Source: Sphingobium sp.
GTDB taxonomy: Bacteria > Pseudomonadota > Alphaproteobacteria > Sphingomonadales > Sphingomonadaceae
Reading direction: 5' to 3'
NCBI GenBank assembly: GCA_035196065.1
Contig: CP136575.1
Span: forward strand, 2,086,769 to 2,150,768
DNA: 64,000 bases
In this document: positions 38,197 to 45,807 of the stretch, piece after piece
Layout: each line of letters begins with the position of its first letter
Numbering within the stretch: the first letter of the stretch is position 1
Position numbers and translations under genes: made by a program
The notes under the pieces: generated by a model
The model's input: the letters and a program-made list of their open reading frames with translations, nothing else
What the model was told of the DNA's origin: nothing
Databases searched by the model: none

Positions 38197-38222
38197 GCAA
38201 AACTCTCTCCTCACGGAGAGAG
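38197..38222 (-). terminator. Intrinsic terminator for the lysoplasmalogenase gene, shared with the gyrA 3' end
   Basis: A perfect eight-base stem CTCTCTCC/GGAGAGAG (38203-38210 with 38215-38222) with loop TCAC is followed, on the minus strand, by TTTTGC at 38202-38197. The U tract is therefore on the minus side, suited to the convergent minus-strand gene. On the plus strand no T run follows. Confidence 0.6.
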
Positions 38223-38289
38223 GCGAGTTGGGCATCGCAGCGAGCGACGTGACCATTTCCCGGGGGCGTTCGCTCAGGGGCGGCAGCGG

Positions 38290-38955
38290 TTAGGCGTCAC
38301 TATAATGGCCCCGCTTGACCATTGTCGTGACCACTCCGGTCGCCAGCATCAACACGCCGCCATAATAAAGATACCAGATCGCAAGGCTGACCCAGCCAGC
38401 CTCTGCGAGCGGACCCATGCGGGCAAATATTAGAAGGTCCGAAATCACGAATGCGACCGCACCGATGCCGACGCGATAACGCGGGAAATTGCTGTTCCAC
38501 GCCATTGACGCCATGGCGGCTACGAACAGCGTATAGACCGCAGCCTGCATACCCCACATATGATCTATCGGCAGAAAAAAGGCGATAAGCGGCGCGACCA
38601 GTAACAGCGCGATCGCCAGCAGTTTCTGACTGAGCACCGGATGAACTCGCCGATGCCGAAGGAAAAGTGCGATGGCAACAACATGTCCGATGGCAAAGGA
38701 AATCGCCCCCCAGACCATATCGAGTTCGAGCAGCCCGTCACCCAATGCCCAGAACGCCATTACCGCCGCCAGCAAAACAAACTCGCCGCTATGATGTTTC
38801 CGCAAGGCGTACCCTGTTAGCAAACCGACGCCCGCCATCTTCCAGATAATCGCCGCATATTCGGGCAGGGCAAGCTGCCATGAAAATGGGTAGCTCAATC
38901 CGAACAATAGGCTGGCAAACAGCCAGGGGCGTTTATGAGCGAGATCTTTGGTCAT
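38290..38955 (-). CDS. Lysoplasmalogenase (YhhN/TMEM86 family)
   Basis: An integral membrane protein of ~221 residues with about eight hydrophobic segments. YhhN-family hallmarks include MAFWALGDGLLEL with its conserved Asp, an AIGHVVAIALFL helix and a late VISDLLIFARMG helix with another conserved Asp. The family cleaves the vinyl-ether bond of lysoplasmalogens or is annotated as such; activity here is unproven. The ATG at 38955 is preferred over one 36 bases upstream, but both overlap the preceding gene's 3' end, a sign of cotranscription. Confidence 0.8.
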   Translation of the reverse strand: MTKDLAHKRPWLFASLLFGLSYPFSWQLALPEYAAIIWKMAGVGLLTGYALRKHHSGEFVLLAAVMAFWALGDGLLELDMVWGAISFAIGHVVAIALFLRHRRVHPVLSQKLLAIALLLVAPLIAFFLPIDHMWGMQAAVYTLFVAAMASMAWNSNFPRYRVGIGAVAFVISDLLIFARMGPLAEAGWVSLAIWYLYYGGVLMLATGVVTTMVKRGHYSDA

Positions 38956-39793
38956 TTGGCATTTCATCGCCGAGGCAACCCGCCAAGACAAGCGGAATCC
39001 ATTCCGTCATGGAATCAGCGGTTAATCCCGGGCCGGCTCGTACGCCAATATCGCCGTGCAACCAGGTAGCGATACAGGCTGCATCGAACGCAGATCCACC
39101 TTGCGCCAACAGGCCGCATATCATGCCAGCCAGCACATCGCCCGATCCCGCGGTTGCAAGCCATGGTGCGCTATGCAGGTTGATGGCAAAGCGCCCGTCA
39201 GCCGCTGCAACAATTGTGTGCGCCCCCTTTAACAGGACAACCGCCCCTGCCCGTGCGGCAGCATCTCGTGCGGCCTTCACCCGATCTGCAAGGTCGATGT
39301 CGGGAAACAAGCGCGCAAACTCGCCCTCATGCGGGGTCAGCACTGCAGAACCATGGAGCATGGCGAAAAGCATTTCGGGCTTTGCCGCAAACACCGTTAG
39401 TGCATCAGCATCCAACACAATGGCAACGCGACGGAGCAGCAATGTGGCAACATCTTCGGCCACATCGTCTCGAACCCCTGCCCCGGGCCCTATGGCGATT
39501 GCCCGAACCCGGTCGTCAATTGCGTTAAAGCCTTCATCCCTTTCGCGCAGCATGATCGCAGTGACCTGTGCGGCATGCTCGTGCAAGGCATCACGGCTTC
39601 CGACGATCGTTACAAGGCCAGCGCCGACTGCGAGTGCTGCCTGCGCCACAAGTCGCGACGCGCCAGTTCGCAATATCGGACCGCTGATCACCATCGCGCT
39701 GCCACGGGCATATTTGTGCATGCCGCGCGTCGGTGGATGCAGATGGGGCCGTTCGATCACGCCTTCAGCTGAAAGGTTGCAACTGAAACTCAT
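38933..39793 (-). CDS. nnrD: NAD(P)H-hydrate dehydratase (NnrD, ribokinase-like)
   Basis: About 286 residues of the ADP/ATP-dependent repair enzyme that restores damaged NAD(P)HX. The signature stretches are HKYARGSAMVISGPILRTGA, AIGPGAGV, VLDADALTVFA, VLTPHEGEFARLF and the nucleotide/catalytic motif WLATAGSGDVLAGMI. Only the dehydratase half is present; the NnrE epimerase domain that is often fused in front is absent and not nearby. The ATG at 39793 is chosen over a TTG at 39829. trmFO diverges 61 bases away. Confidence 0.9.
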   Translation of the reverse strand: MSFSCNLSAEGVIERPHLHPPTRGMHKYARGSAMVISGPILRTGASRLVAQAALAVGAGLVTIVGSRDALHEHAAQVTAIMLRERDEGFNAIDDRVRAIAIGPGAGVRDDVAEDVATLLLRRVAIVLDADALTVFAAKPEMLFAMLHGSAVLTPHEGEFARLFPDIDLADRVKAARDAAARAGAVVLLKGAHTIVAAADGRFAINLHSAPWLATAGSGDVLAGMICGLLAQGGSAFDAACIATWLHGDIGVRAGPGLTADSMTEWIPLVLAGCLGDEMPNDQRSRS

Positions 39794-39854
39794 GGCCTGA
39801 TCATGCGCCTTTTGCCTGTGCAGCCGCAAGCCTATTTGCTAGGCGCATCGCATT

Positions 39855-41210
39855 ATGAAGCATGACGTCCATATCATCGGAGGCGGCCTTGCGGGCAGCG
39901 AGGCGGCCTGGCAATTGGCGAAGCGGGGCTTTCACGTGCGTCTGTCGGAAATGCGCGGATCGGGCGATATGTCCCCCGCGCACCAGACAGATGGGCTGGC
40001 CGAACTCGTTTGTTCCAACAGTTTCCGATCGGACGATGCCGATAACAACGCCGTGGGTCTGCTGCATCAGGAAATGCGGACGCTCGATTCCATCGTAATG
40101 CGCGCCGCCGAAGTGGCGAAGGTGCCTGCCGGTTCAGCGCTAGCGGTTGATCGCGATGTTTTTTCTGCCGAAGTCACACGGCTCCTGTCTGAACTCCCAA
40201 ATCTTGAAATTGTTCGCGAACGGGTCGACTCTTTGCCCGCCGACGGGCTTACCATTGTTGCGACCGGCCCGCTGACCGCCGAGGCCCTGGCGCAGAGCGT
40301 GCTGGTAGCGACAGGTCAGGAAAGTCTGGCCTTTTTCGACGCGATCGCACCGATCGTCTATCATGACAGTATCGATATGGAAGTCGCCTGGTACGCCAGC
40401 CGTTGGGACAAAGGCGATGGCAAGGATTACATCAATTGCCCGATGGACAAGGAGCAATATCTTGCCTTCCATAAGGGGCTGATCGACGCCCCAAAGGCGG
40501 ATTTCAAGGAATGGGAGAAGGACACGCCCTATTTTGAGGGCTGCATGCCCATCGAAGTCATGGCTGAGCGCGGGGTTGAAACGCTGCGGTTCGGGCCAAT
40601 GAAACCGGTAGGTCTGGATAATCCCAAAACAGGGCGCTGGCCCTACGCCGTGGTGCAATTGCGGCAGGATAACAAACAGGGCTCAATCTGGAACATGGTC
40701 GGGTTCCAGACAAAGATGAAACATGCCGCGCAGGTTGAATTGTTCCGCACCATTCCTGGCCTTGAGCAGGCCGAGTTTGCTCGCCTTGGCGGATTGCATC
40801 GCAATACGTTCATCCGCTCACCGATCCTTCTCGACCGGCAGCTTCGATTGAAGTCCGCCTCGCACATCCGTTTTGCAGGGCAGATTACCGGCTGCGAAGG
40901 CTATATCGAAAGCGCTGCTGTCGGATTGATGGCAGGCATGATGGCAGCACATGAACTGGCTGGTCGTGAATTCACGGCACCACCGACAACCACGGCTTTT
41001 GGCGCGTTACTGGGGCATATCACCGGCGACGCAGAGGCCGACAGCTACCAGCCGATGAACATCAATTTCGGTCTGTTTCCGGCGCCCGAGGGCAAGGTTC
41101 ACAAGAAAGAGCGCAAGGCCGCCCTCACCTCGCGCGCACGTGCAGATCTTGCTTGCTGGATAAGCGATCAGGGGATCAGCAGCGACATGCCGGCTTTGCA
41201 ACCCGCTTAG
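39855..41210 (+). CDS. trmFO: Methylenetetrahydrofolate--tRNA-(uracil-54)-methyltransferase TrmFO
   Basis: A 451-residue flavoenzyme that makes ribothymidine at tRNA position 54 using methylenetetrahydrofolate and FADH2. The FAD-binding start is [20 protein letters not shown]. Conserved stretches include [34 protein letters not shown] and [20 protein letters not shown]. Length is normal. The last 35 bases overlap the convergent EF-hand gene. Confidence 0.96.
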   Translation: MKHDVHIIGGGLAGSEAAWQLAKRGFHVRLSEMRGSGDMSPAHQTDGLAELVCSNSFRSDDADNNAVGLLHQEMRTLDSIVMRAAEVAKVPAGSALAVDRDVFSAEVTRLLSELPNLEIVRERVDSLPADGLTIVATGPLTAEALAQSVLVATGQESLAFFDAIAPIVYHDSIDMEVAWYASRWDKGDGKDYINCPMDKEQYLAFHKGLIDAPKADFKEWEKDTPYFEGCMPIEVMAERGVETLRFGPMKPVGLDNPKTGRWPYAVVQLRQDNKQGSIWNMVGFQTKMKHAAQVELFRTIPGLEQAEFARLGGLHRNTFIRSPILLDRQLRLKSASHIRFAGQITGCEGYIESAAVGLMAGMMAAHELAGREFTAPPTTTAFGALLGHITGDAEADSYQPMNINFGLFPAPEGKVHKKERKAALTSRARADLACWISDQGISSDMPALQPA

Positions 41211-41640
41211 GCCGGGTGTTCAGAAACTCTCTCCGGTTCAGGATTTTGTCGCCATTGCCATCGGCTTTTGCGAAGCGTTCGCCGGTTGCCGCGGCCCATT
41301 CTTCGAACGACAGAAGATTATTGCCGTCGCGGTCCAGCTTTTTGAAGTCCTTCGTCCGGCTCGACATCATTTCGATCCGGGAGACAAGATCGTCTCGGTT
41401 TCGGTCATAACGGTTGAAGCGCAATTCCTCCCGGCTCAATTTCGCCGCCGCTGGTGGATCGGGCGGCGGGGCTCCGAAAGCGGGCGCGTCCTCCGTTGGA
41501 GTGGGCAACTCAAGCGCCGCTGGCAGTTCAGGTGGTGCCTGAGGAATGATCGGGTCGGGCGCGGCCCAGCTTTGCCAGCCCCAATAGCCGATCGACGATG
41601 CGACAAGGGCAAGCCCCGCGCCAGCCATAAACTTTCTCAC
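41176..41640 (-). CDS. Membrane-anchored or secreted EF-hand protein
   Basis: A 154-residue protein with one N-terminal hydrophobic segment (~5-26), a Pro/Ala-rich linker (~27-65), then three calcium-loop-like sequences: [24 protein letters not shown] and [12 protein letters not shown]. The second and third fit the canonical 12-residue EF-hand loop with Glu at position 12. It is likely a periplasmic calcium-binding protein; its role is unknown. Its 3' end overlaps trmFO. Confidence 0.82.
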   Translation of the reverse strand: MRKFMAGAGLALVASSIGYWGWQSWAAPDPIIPQAPPELPAALELPTPTEDAPAFGAPPPDPPAAAKLSREELRFNRYDRNRDDLVSRIEMMSSRTKDFKKLDRDGNNLLSFEEWAAATGERFAKADGNGDKILNRREFLNTRPKRVAKPACRC

Positions 41641-41690
41641 GGCCTAACATCCCGGCACCACCCTAGGTTGAACGCATATAGTGCGAAAAA

Positions 41691-42275
41691 CTAGAAGCCC
41701 GTCAAGGCGTGCCAGAAAAAACGCAACATCGACAGGCGCGATGGTGATTGTTCGACAAGGCTGGCCCGAGCAAGAAGCGCAAACGCCCTGCCGCTTCGTG
41801 GCAGTGCAGGGATTTGGCTGTCTGCTAACGCACCAGACCAGGCCTGTCCGGCCAAACGCAAATTCTCTGCCTCGCCGGCGCGCCCTGCGAAATGAACAAA
41901 GACAGCATCACCGCGACCTTGCCTGTGACGCTCCAAAACTTTGGTATCGACCTGGTCCGGGTCAGCAACCTCTTCCCATGCATCAACAAGCAATTCCGCT
42001 GCCTGTGCGACCAAAGGCGCACCAGTAACCTCGAGCATGCTGATTTCTGCCAGCAACGGCTCGCCCTTGGGGCGTTGATCAGCTGGCTTGTTCAATGCTT
42101 CACGCCACCAGGCCAGCTTCATTCGCGTCAGTAACGGTTCACGGCCTGCGATCACGACCGACTGCATCCTTGCATCGAACAAAAGCAAAAACCGCAATTC
42201 GTTACGCCAAGAGATAGGCGCATGGCGCAAAGCAAGCAATTGCGGGGGTGTGAGTGCAGGGTCGCCAATAGTCAT
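41691..42275 (-). CDS. Squalene/phytoene synthase-family protein, degenerate
   Basis: About 194 residues from the ATG at 42275 (a longer frame to 42323 adds unlikely residues). The N-terminal part matches the start of squalene/phytoene synthases: APISWRNELRFLLLFDARM, then RMKLAWWREAL. The two DxxxD magnesium-diphosphate motifs needed for catalysis are not present and the protein is much shorter than active enzymes (~270-300). It probably belongs to the NDUFAF6-like non-catalytic group. No carotenoid genes are nearby. Confidence 0.72.
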   Translation of the reverse strand: MTIGDPALTPPQLLALRHAPISWRNELRFLLLFDARMQSVVIAGREPLLTRMKLAWWREALNKPADQRPKGEPLLAEISMLEVTGAPLVAQAAELLVDAWEEVADPDQVDTKVLERHRQGRGDAVFVHFAGRAGEAENLRLAGQAWSGALADSQIPALPRSGRAFALLARASLVEQSPSRLSMLRFFWHALTGF

Positions 42276-42326
42276 GTCGTGCCGGCAAAGCCCTGAATTC
42301 CAGCTGGATGCAAGCGAAAGCATATA

Positions 42327-42357
42327 TTTACCATAGAGATTATCCGCAATTTACCAT
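42327..42357 (+). promoter_or_regulatory. Pair of TTTACCAT direct repeats upstream of tad cassette 1
   Basis: The octamer TTTACCAT occurs at 42327-42334 and again at 42350-42357, 23 bases apart start to start, about 55-85 bases before the first TadG-like gene. It differs by one base from TTAACCAT, a form of the alphaproteobacterial CtrA site, so cell-cycle control of the cassette is conceivable (inference). Confidence 0.3.
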
Positions 42358-42410
42358 CCGTCGATTATTGCCTCCACTGTAACGTTGCATTTCCAGCCAG
42401 GGGCCGGCGG

Positions 42411-44414
42411 ATGAAATTGCATAAACGGCCGGTAAAACGGCCAGGACCATTTGCGCGTTTGCGCAACTGCCAAGCAGGCAATGCCAGCCTGATCATTGCC
42501 GCGTCGGTCGTACCGCTTATCGGCATGATCGGTGGCGGATTTGACATGGGACGCATGTATGCAAGCAAAACGCGGCTGCAACATGCCTGCGATGCGGCAG
42601 TGCTGGCGGGCCGAAAGGCAATGGTGGGCAATAACTTTACCGCAGCGAATAAATCCACTGCTGAACGCTTCTTCAAATTCAATTTTCCAAACGGAAAATA
42701 TGGAACGAGCTTTCCGGTCCAGAAAGCTTCCGGCGCCATTCCCGGAATCGCCTTTGACGCCGATAACGGCCGATTAGCGGCCAAGGCGCAGGCAATTGTA
42801 CCAATGACGTTGATGTCGATGTTCAGTTCGTCCGAACGGTTGATCAGCGCCGAGTGCAAGGCAGAACTCAATCTGCCCAATTCCGATATCATGTTCGTTC
42901 TGGACACCACCGGTTCGATGCTCGGCACCAATCCCGGCGACAGCGCCACTCGTATCGAAAGCTTGCGGACGGCCGTTGGCGCTTTTCATTCGGCGATCAC
43001 CAACGCCAATGCTGCAGGTGCGCGCATTCGCTACGGCTTTGTTCCCTACTCTTCCAACGCCAACGTCGGCTATCTGCTGAAACCGGAATGGATGGTCGAC
43101 AACTGGACATACCAATCGCGCGTTGCCGACGGGATCGAAACCGAAAACAATGTCGCAGCGACGGGCACCTACAGCTATAACGATGGCTGGACGCCCGTTT
43201 CTGGCAATTGGGCCGATATTGCCCCGGTCCAACTGCCGGCAGGTTCCTGTACCGAGCCAGCGGATACCGTCGAATGGGGCGGCAGCGTAGTTGAAACACG
43301 CACCGAGGCCTATGCGGGCCCATCATCCGGCACCAAGACGATCGAAGTGCGGCAATGGACCGCAAATGGCATCGACTATTGGGTTGACCGTCAGACCCAG
43401 TCTCTCGAATCAAGCGTCGTTACAGCGGACTGCACGCTCCGCGGCCGCCGGTATAACAATTATGTCGAACAGTATAACTTCAATACGATACCCAGAGAAA
43501 CGGCGGCTTCGAGCGCAAATGTCTTTTACTGGCTCTATCGTCCCGTTACATACAATGTCGCTGCCTTGCGTGGTTTGACGTCAGGTGGATCAATCGAAGC
43601 GCAAGTGGGCGACAACCACAGCATGCGCACCATCGCATGGCAGGGTTGCATCGAAGAACGACAAACCGTTCGCGCCGATGATTATGATCCGATACCCGCT
43701 GGCTCCTATGATATGGATATTGATCTAGTACCCGACCCCGGTATCCCAGCAACGCAATGGGCCCCTGCCCTGCCGCATCTTGTGTTTACCAGGACAGATC
43801 TGACCAATGCTGACAGTTGGGATGTGAACCCCGTTCGGTCGAAGTATAATTTCTCAAATCTCGGCGATTCAGGCTGGGCATCCTGCCCTAGCCGCGCGCG
43901 AAAGCTGGCAGAAATCGATGCGTCGATGCTGACTGCCTATATGAACTCGCTGCAGGCATCTGGTCCGACATATCATGATATCGGGATGATCTGGGGCGCT
44001 CGGCTGTTGTCGCCCAACGGATTGTTCGCAAACGAGAATAGCAGCGCCCCCAATGGAAATGCAATCGCGCGGCACTTGATCTTCATGACCGACGGTGAAA
44101 CCGATACGCAGCCCTTTGCCTATGATGCCTATGGTTTGCCATCGCTCGATCGCCGCCGCGTCATGAACCCCACTGACAAGCCCACAAAGGATGACCAGGA
44201 TGAACTGGTCGCAATGCGAACAGAGGCGATCTGTCGGTCGATCAAGGCAAAGGGAATTACGATCTGGGTGATCGCTTTCGGTACCGACCTTACCTCAATG
44301 CTCAGCGACTGTGCCAGCGAAGGCAAGGCCTTCCAGGCAAATAACGCCGCCCAGCTCAACGGTGCATTTGATGAAATCGCAGCCGGCATTTCGCATCTTA
44401 GGCTGACCCGATGA
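42411..44414 (+). CDS. TadG-like protein with von Willebrand factor A domain (cassette 1)
   Basis: A 667-residue protein. Residues ~18-65 match the TadE/TadG N-terminal membrane helix region (CQAGNASLIIAASVVPLIG, then CDAAVLAGRKAM). A VWA domain follows with the MIDAS motif D165-T-T-G-S in MFVLDTTGSM and the later acidic motif around D561 in FMTDGET. The ~395 residues between them far exceed the ~100 usual in VWA domains, so a large insertion sits inside the domain; it holds several cysteines and the WQGCIEERQTV motif. The C-terminus closes with FDEIAAGISHLRL. It is the first gene of a three-gene operon (ATGA overlap downstream) and a paralog of the gene at 45808. Confidence 0.85.
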   Translation: MKLHKRPVKRPGPFARLRNCQAGNASLIIAASVVPLIGMIGGGFDMGRMYASKTRLQHACDAAVLAGRKAMVGNNFTAANKSTAERFFKFNFPNGKYGTSFPVQKASGAIPGIAFDADNGRLAAKAQAIVPMTLMSMFSSSERLISAECKAELNLPNSDIMFVLDTTGSMLGTNPGDSATRIESLRTAVGAFHSAITNANAAGARIRYGFVPYSSNANVGYLLKPEWMVDNWTYQSRVADGIETENNVAATGTYSYNDGWTPVSGNWADIAPVQLPAGSCTEPADTVEWGGSVVETRTEAYAGPSSGTKTIEVRQWTANGIDYWVDRQTQSLESSVVTADCTLRGRRYNNYVEQYNFNTIPRETAASSANVFYWLYRPVTYNVAALRGLTSGGSIEAQVGDNHSMRTIAWQGCIEERQTVRADDYDPIPAGSYDMDIDLVPDPGIPATQWAPALPHLVFTRTDLTNADSWDVNPVRSKYNFSNLGDSGWASCPSRARKLAEIDASMLTAYMNSLQASGPTYHDIGMIWGARLLSPNGLFANENSSAPNGNAIARHLIFMTDGETDTQPFAYDAYGLPSLDRRRVMNPTDKPTKDDQDELVAMRTEAICRSIKAKGITIWVIAFGTDLTSMLSDCASEGKAFQANNAAQLNGAFDEIAAGISHLRLTR

Positions 44415-45019
44415 CTCATGCTAAATCCGCAATAACCGCGTTAACAAGCGACAGCGAAGGAGCAACCATCGTCGAGTTCGCCTTTGTCGCACCTGTCCTG
44501 ATCCTGCTGGTGATGGGCACGTTGGACATTGGCCATGCGATTTACACGCGATCAGTGCTTGAAGGCGAAATCCAGAAAGCGGCCCGCGCCTCGACCATGG
44601 AGACTGCGTCAATGGCGGTGCAACAGGCACAGATCGATGCCGATGTTGCAGCCATTGTCCGCAAGATTGCGGGCACAGACGCGCAACTGCAATTCGAGCG
44701 CAAGGCCTATGGCACCTATAAATCGACGCGGCGCAAAGCCGAAGAATATGTCGACACCAACAACAATGGCGAATGCGATGCTGGCGAAAGCTTTGAGGAC
44801 AGCAATGGCGACGGCATTTGGAGCGACGACGCCGGAATAGCCGGCCAGGGCAAGGCTCGCGACGTTCAGCAATATACGGTCACGGTCCGCTATGATCGCA
44901 AATTTCCGACAAGTGCGCTGCTGGGATGGAGCGAGGGTGAAACCCTTATTGTCCGATCAGTGTTGCGCAACCAGCCTTTTAACGATGCAGCACCACCGGC
45001 GGTTGGCACATGCGATTGA
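44411..45019 (+). CDS. TadE-like pseudopilin (cassette 1)
   Basis: A 202-residue protein with a short cytoplasmic start and the type IV pilin-like motif G-ATIVEF, where glutamate is at +5 after the glycine, followed by a hydrophobic helix (AFVAPVLILLVMGTLDIGHAIY). It is the TadE type of Tad (Flp) pilus pseudopilin. A calcium-loop-like segment DTNNNGECDAGES...EDSNGDGIWSDD lies near residues 115-140. It overlaps TadG-like 1 by four bases and the next gene by ten. It is a paralog of the gene at 48069. Confidence 0.85.
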   Translation: MTHAKSAITALTSDSEGATIVEFAFVAPVLILLVMGTLDIGHAIYTRSVLEGEIQKAARASTMETASMAVQQAQIDADVAAIVRKIAGTDAQLQFERKAYGTYKSTRRKAEEYVDTNNNGECDAGESFEDSNGDGIWSDDAGIAGQGKARDVQQYTVTVRYDRKFPTSALLGWSEGETLIVRSVLRNQPFNDAAPPAVGTCD

Positions 45020-45696
45020 ACGGGAACAACATGTTGCAGCGCACCTCGGCCTTTATCGAAAAGCAGCGGATGCAGTGGAAAGCCCTCCGCCGCTGCCAAG
45101 CTGGCATTTCACTGACCGAATTTGCACTCGCTCTGCCCATTCTGATGGTGTTGGGCACAACCGGCCTGGAACTGGGTAATTACATAACCACCATGCGCAA
45201 GGTCAGCGATCTGACGGCGATGATGTCGGACAATGCCTCGCGTATGGGCGGTCAGTCTATTCTCGGCGCCAGGCCTATAACCGAAACTGAAATCAACGAC
45301 CTGCTGGATGGCGCGGTATTGCAGGGTGGCCCGCTCGATATCCAAAGACATGGTCGGATCATCATATCCAGCATCGAGTTGAATGCCGACGGGGGCCAAT
45401 GGATCCATTGGCAACGTTGCAAGGGTGATTTTGATTATACCTCACGAATAGGCTCCGCAGGTGACGGCGAAACCGGAACCGATTACGATTCCTTTGGCGA
45501 AGGCGAAGGCGTTGCAGCCTCGAACCAGAATGCGATCATGATGGTCGAATTTGCATTTGATTACAAAATGCTGGTTCCTGTCGTTGATCTTGATCTCGGC
45601 CCAATAACCGAAAGCGTTGCATTCAATATCCGCGATAAACGAGACCTGAGCCAGGTTTACAACCCGGACTCGGCCACCATTGCCAGTTGTAGCTGA
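45010..45696 (+). CDS. TadE/TadF-like pseudopilin (cassette 1)
   Basis: A 228-residue protein with a Lys/Arg-rich start, the cleavage-like motif G-ISLTEF with glutamate at +5, and a hydrophobic helix ALALPILMVLGTTGLELGNYI. The remainder is a soluble domain with LLDGAVLQGGPLDIQ and one IHWQRC motif also found in its paralog at 48701 (WQRC). Its last residues contain one cysteine before the stop. An earlier start within the frame is possible because it overlaps the preceding gene by ten bases. It ends the first cassette. Confidence 0.83.
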   Translation: MRLNGNNMLQRTSAFIEKQRMQWKALRRCQAGISLTEFALALPILMVLGTTGLELGNYITTMRKVSDLTAMMSDNASRMGGQSILGARPITETEINDLLDGAVLQGGPLDIQRHGRIIISSIELNADGGQWIHWQRCKGDFDYTSRIGSAGDGETGTDYDSFGEGEGVAASNQNAIMMVEFAFDYKMLVPVVDLDLGPITESVAFNIRDKRDLSQVYNPDSATIASCS

Positions 45697-45737
45697 GGGG
45701 CCGTCCAAACAATATTGACGAGGCTGTAACGATCCGC

Positions 45738-45756
45738 GTTAGACAATTGTTTAGAC
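45738..45756 (+). promoter_or_regulatory. Imperfect direct repeat with ACAATTGT palindrome before tad cassette 2
   Basis: GTTAGAC and GTTTAGAC flank AATT at 45738-45756, centred on the palindrome ACAATTGT, about 50-70 bases before the second TadG-like gene. With 111 intergenic bases this is the only long gap inside the tad region and so the likely promoter of cassette 2. No clear -35/-10 pair was assigned. Confidence 0.25.
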
Positions 45757-45807
45757 CCTCAATGCTATATCTCGCACCCTGACTTTAGCGTTCGACAAGG
45801 ATGGGGC

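Noticed and set aside
38880-39800. 306-residue plus-strand frame opposite the NAD(P)H-hydrate dehydratase
   Set aside because: Ser/Ala/Thr-rich shadow of a gene with clear motifs on the minus strand.
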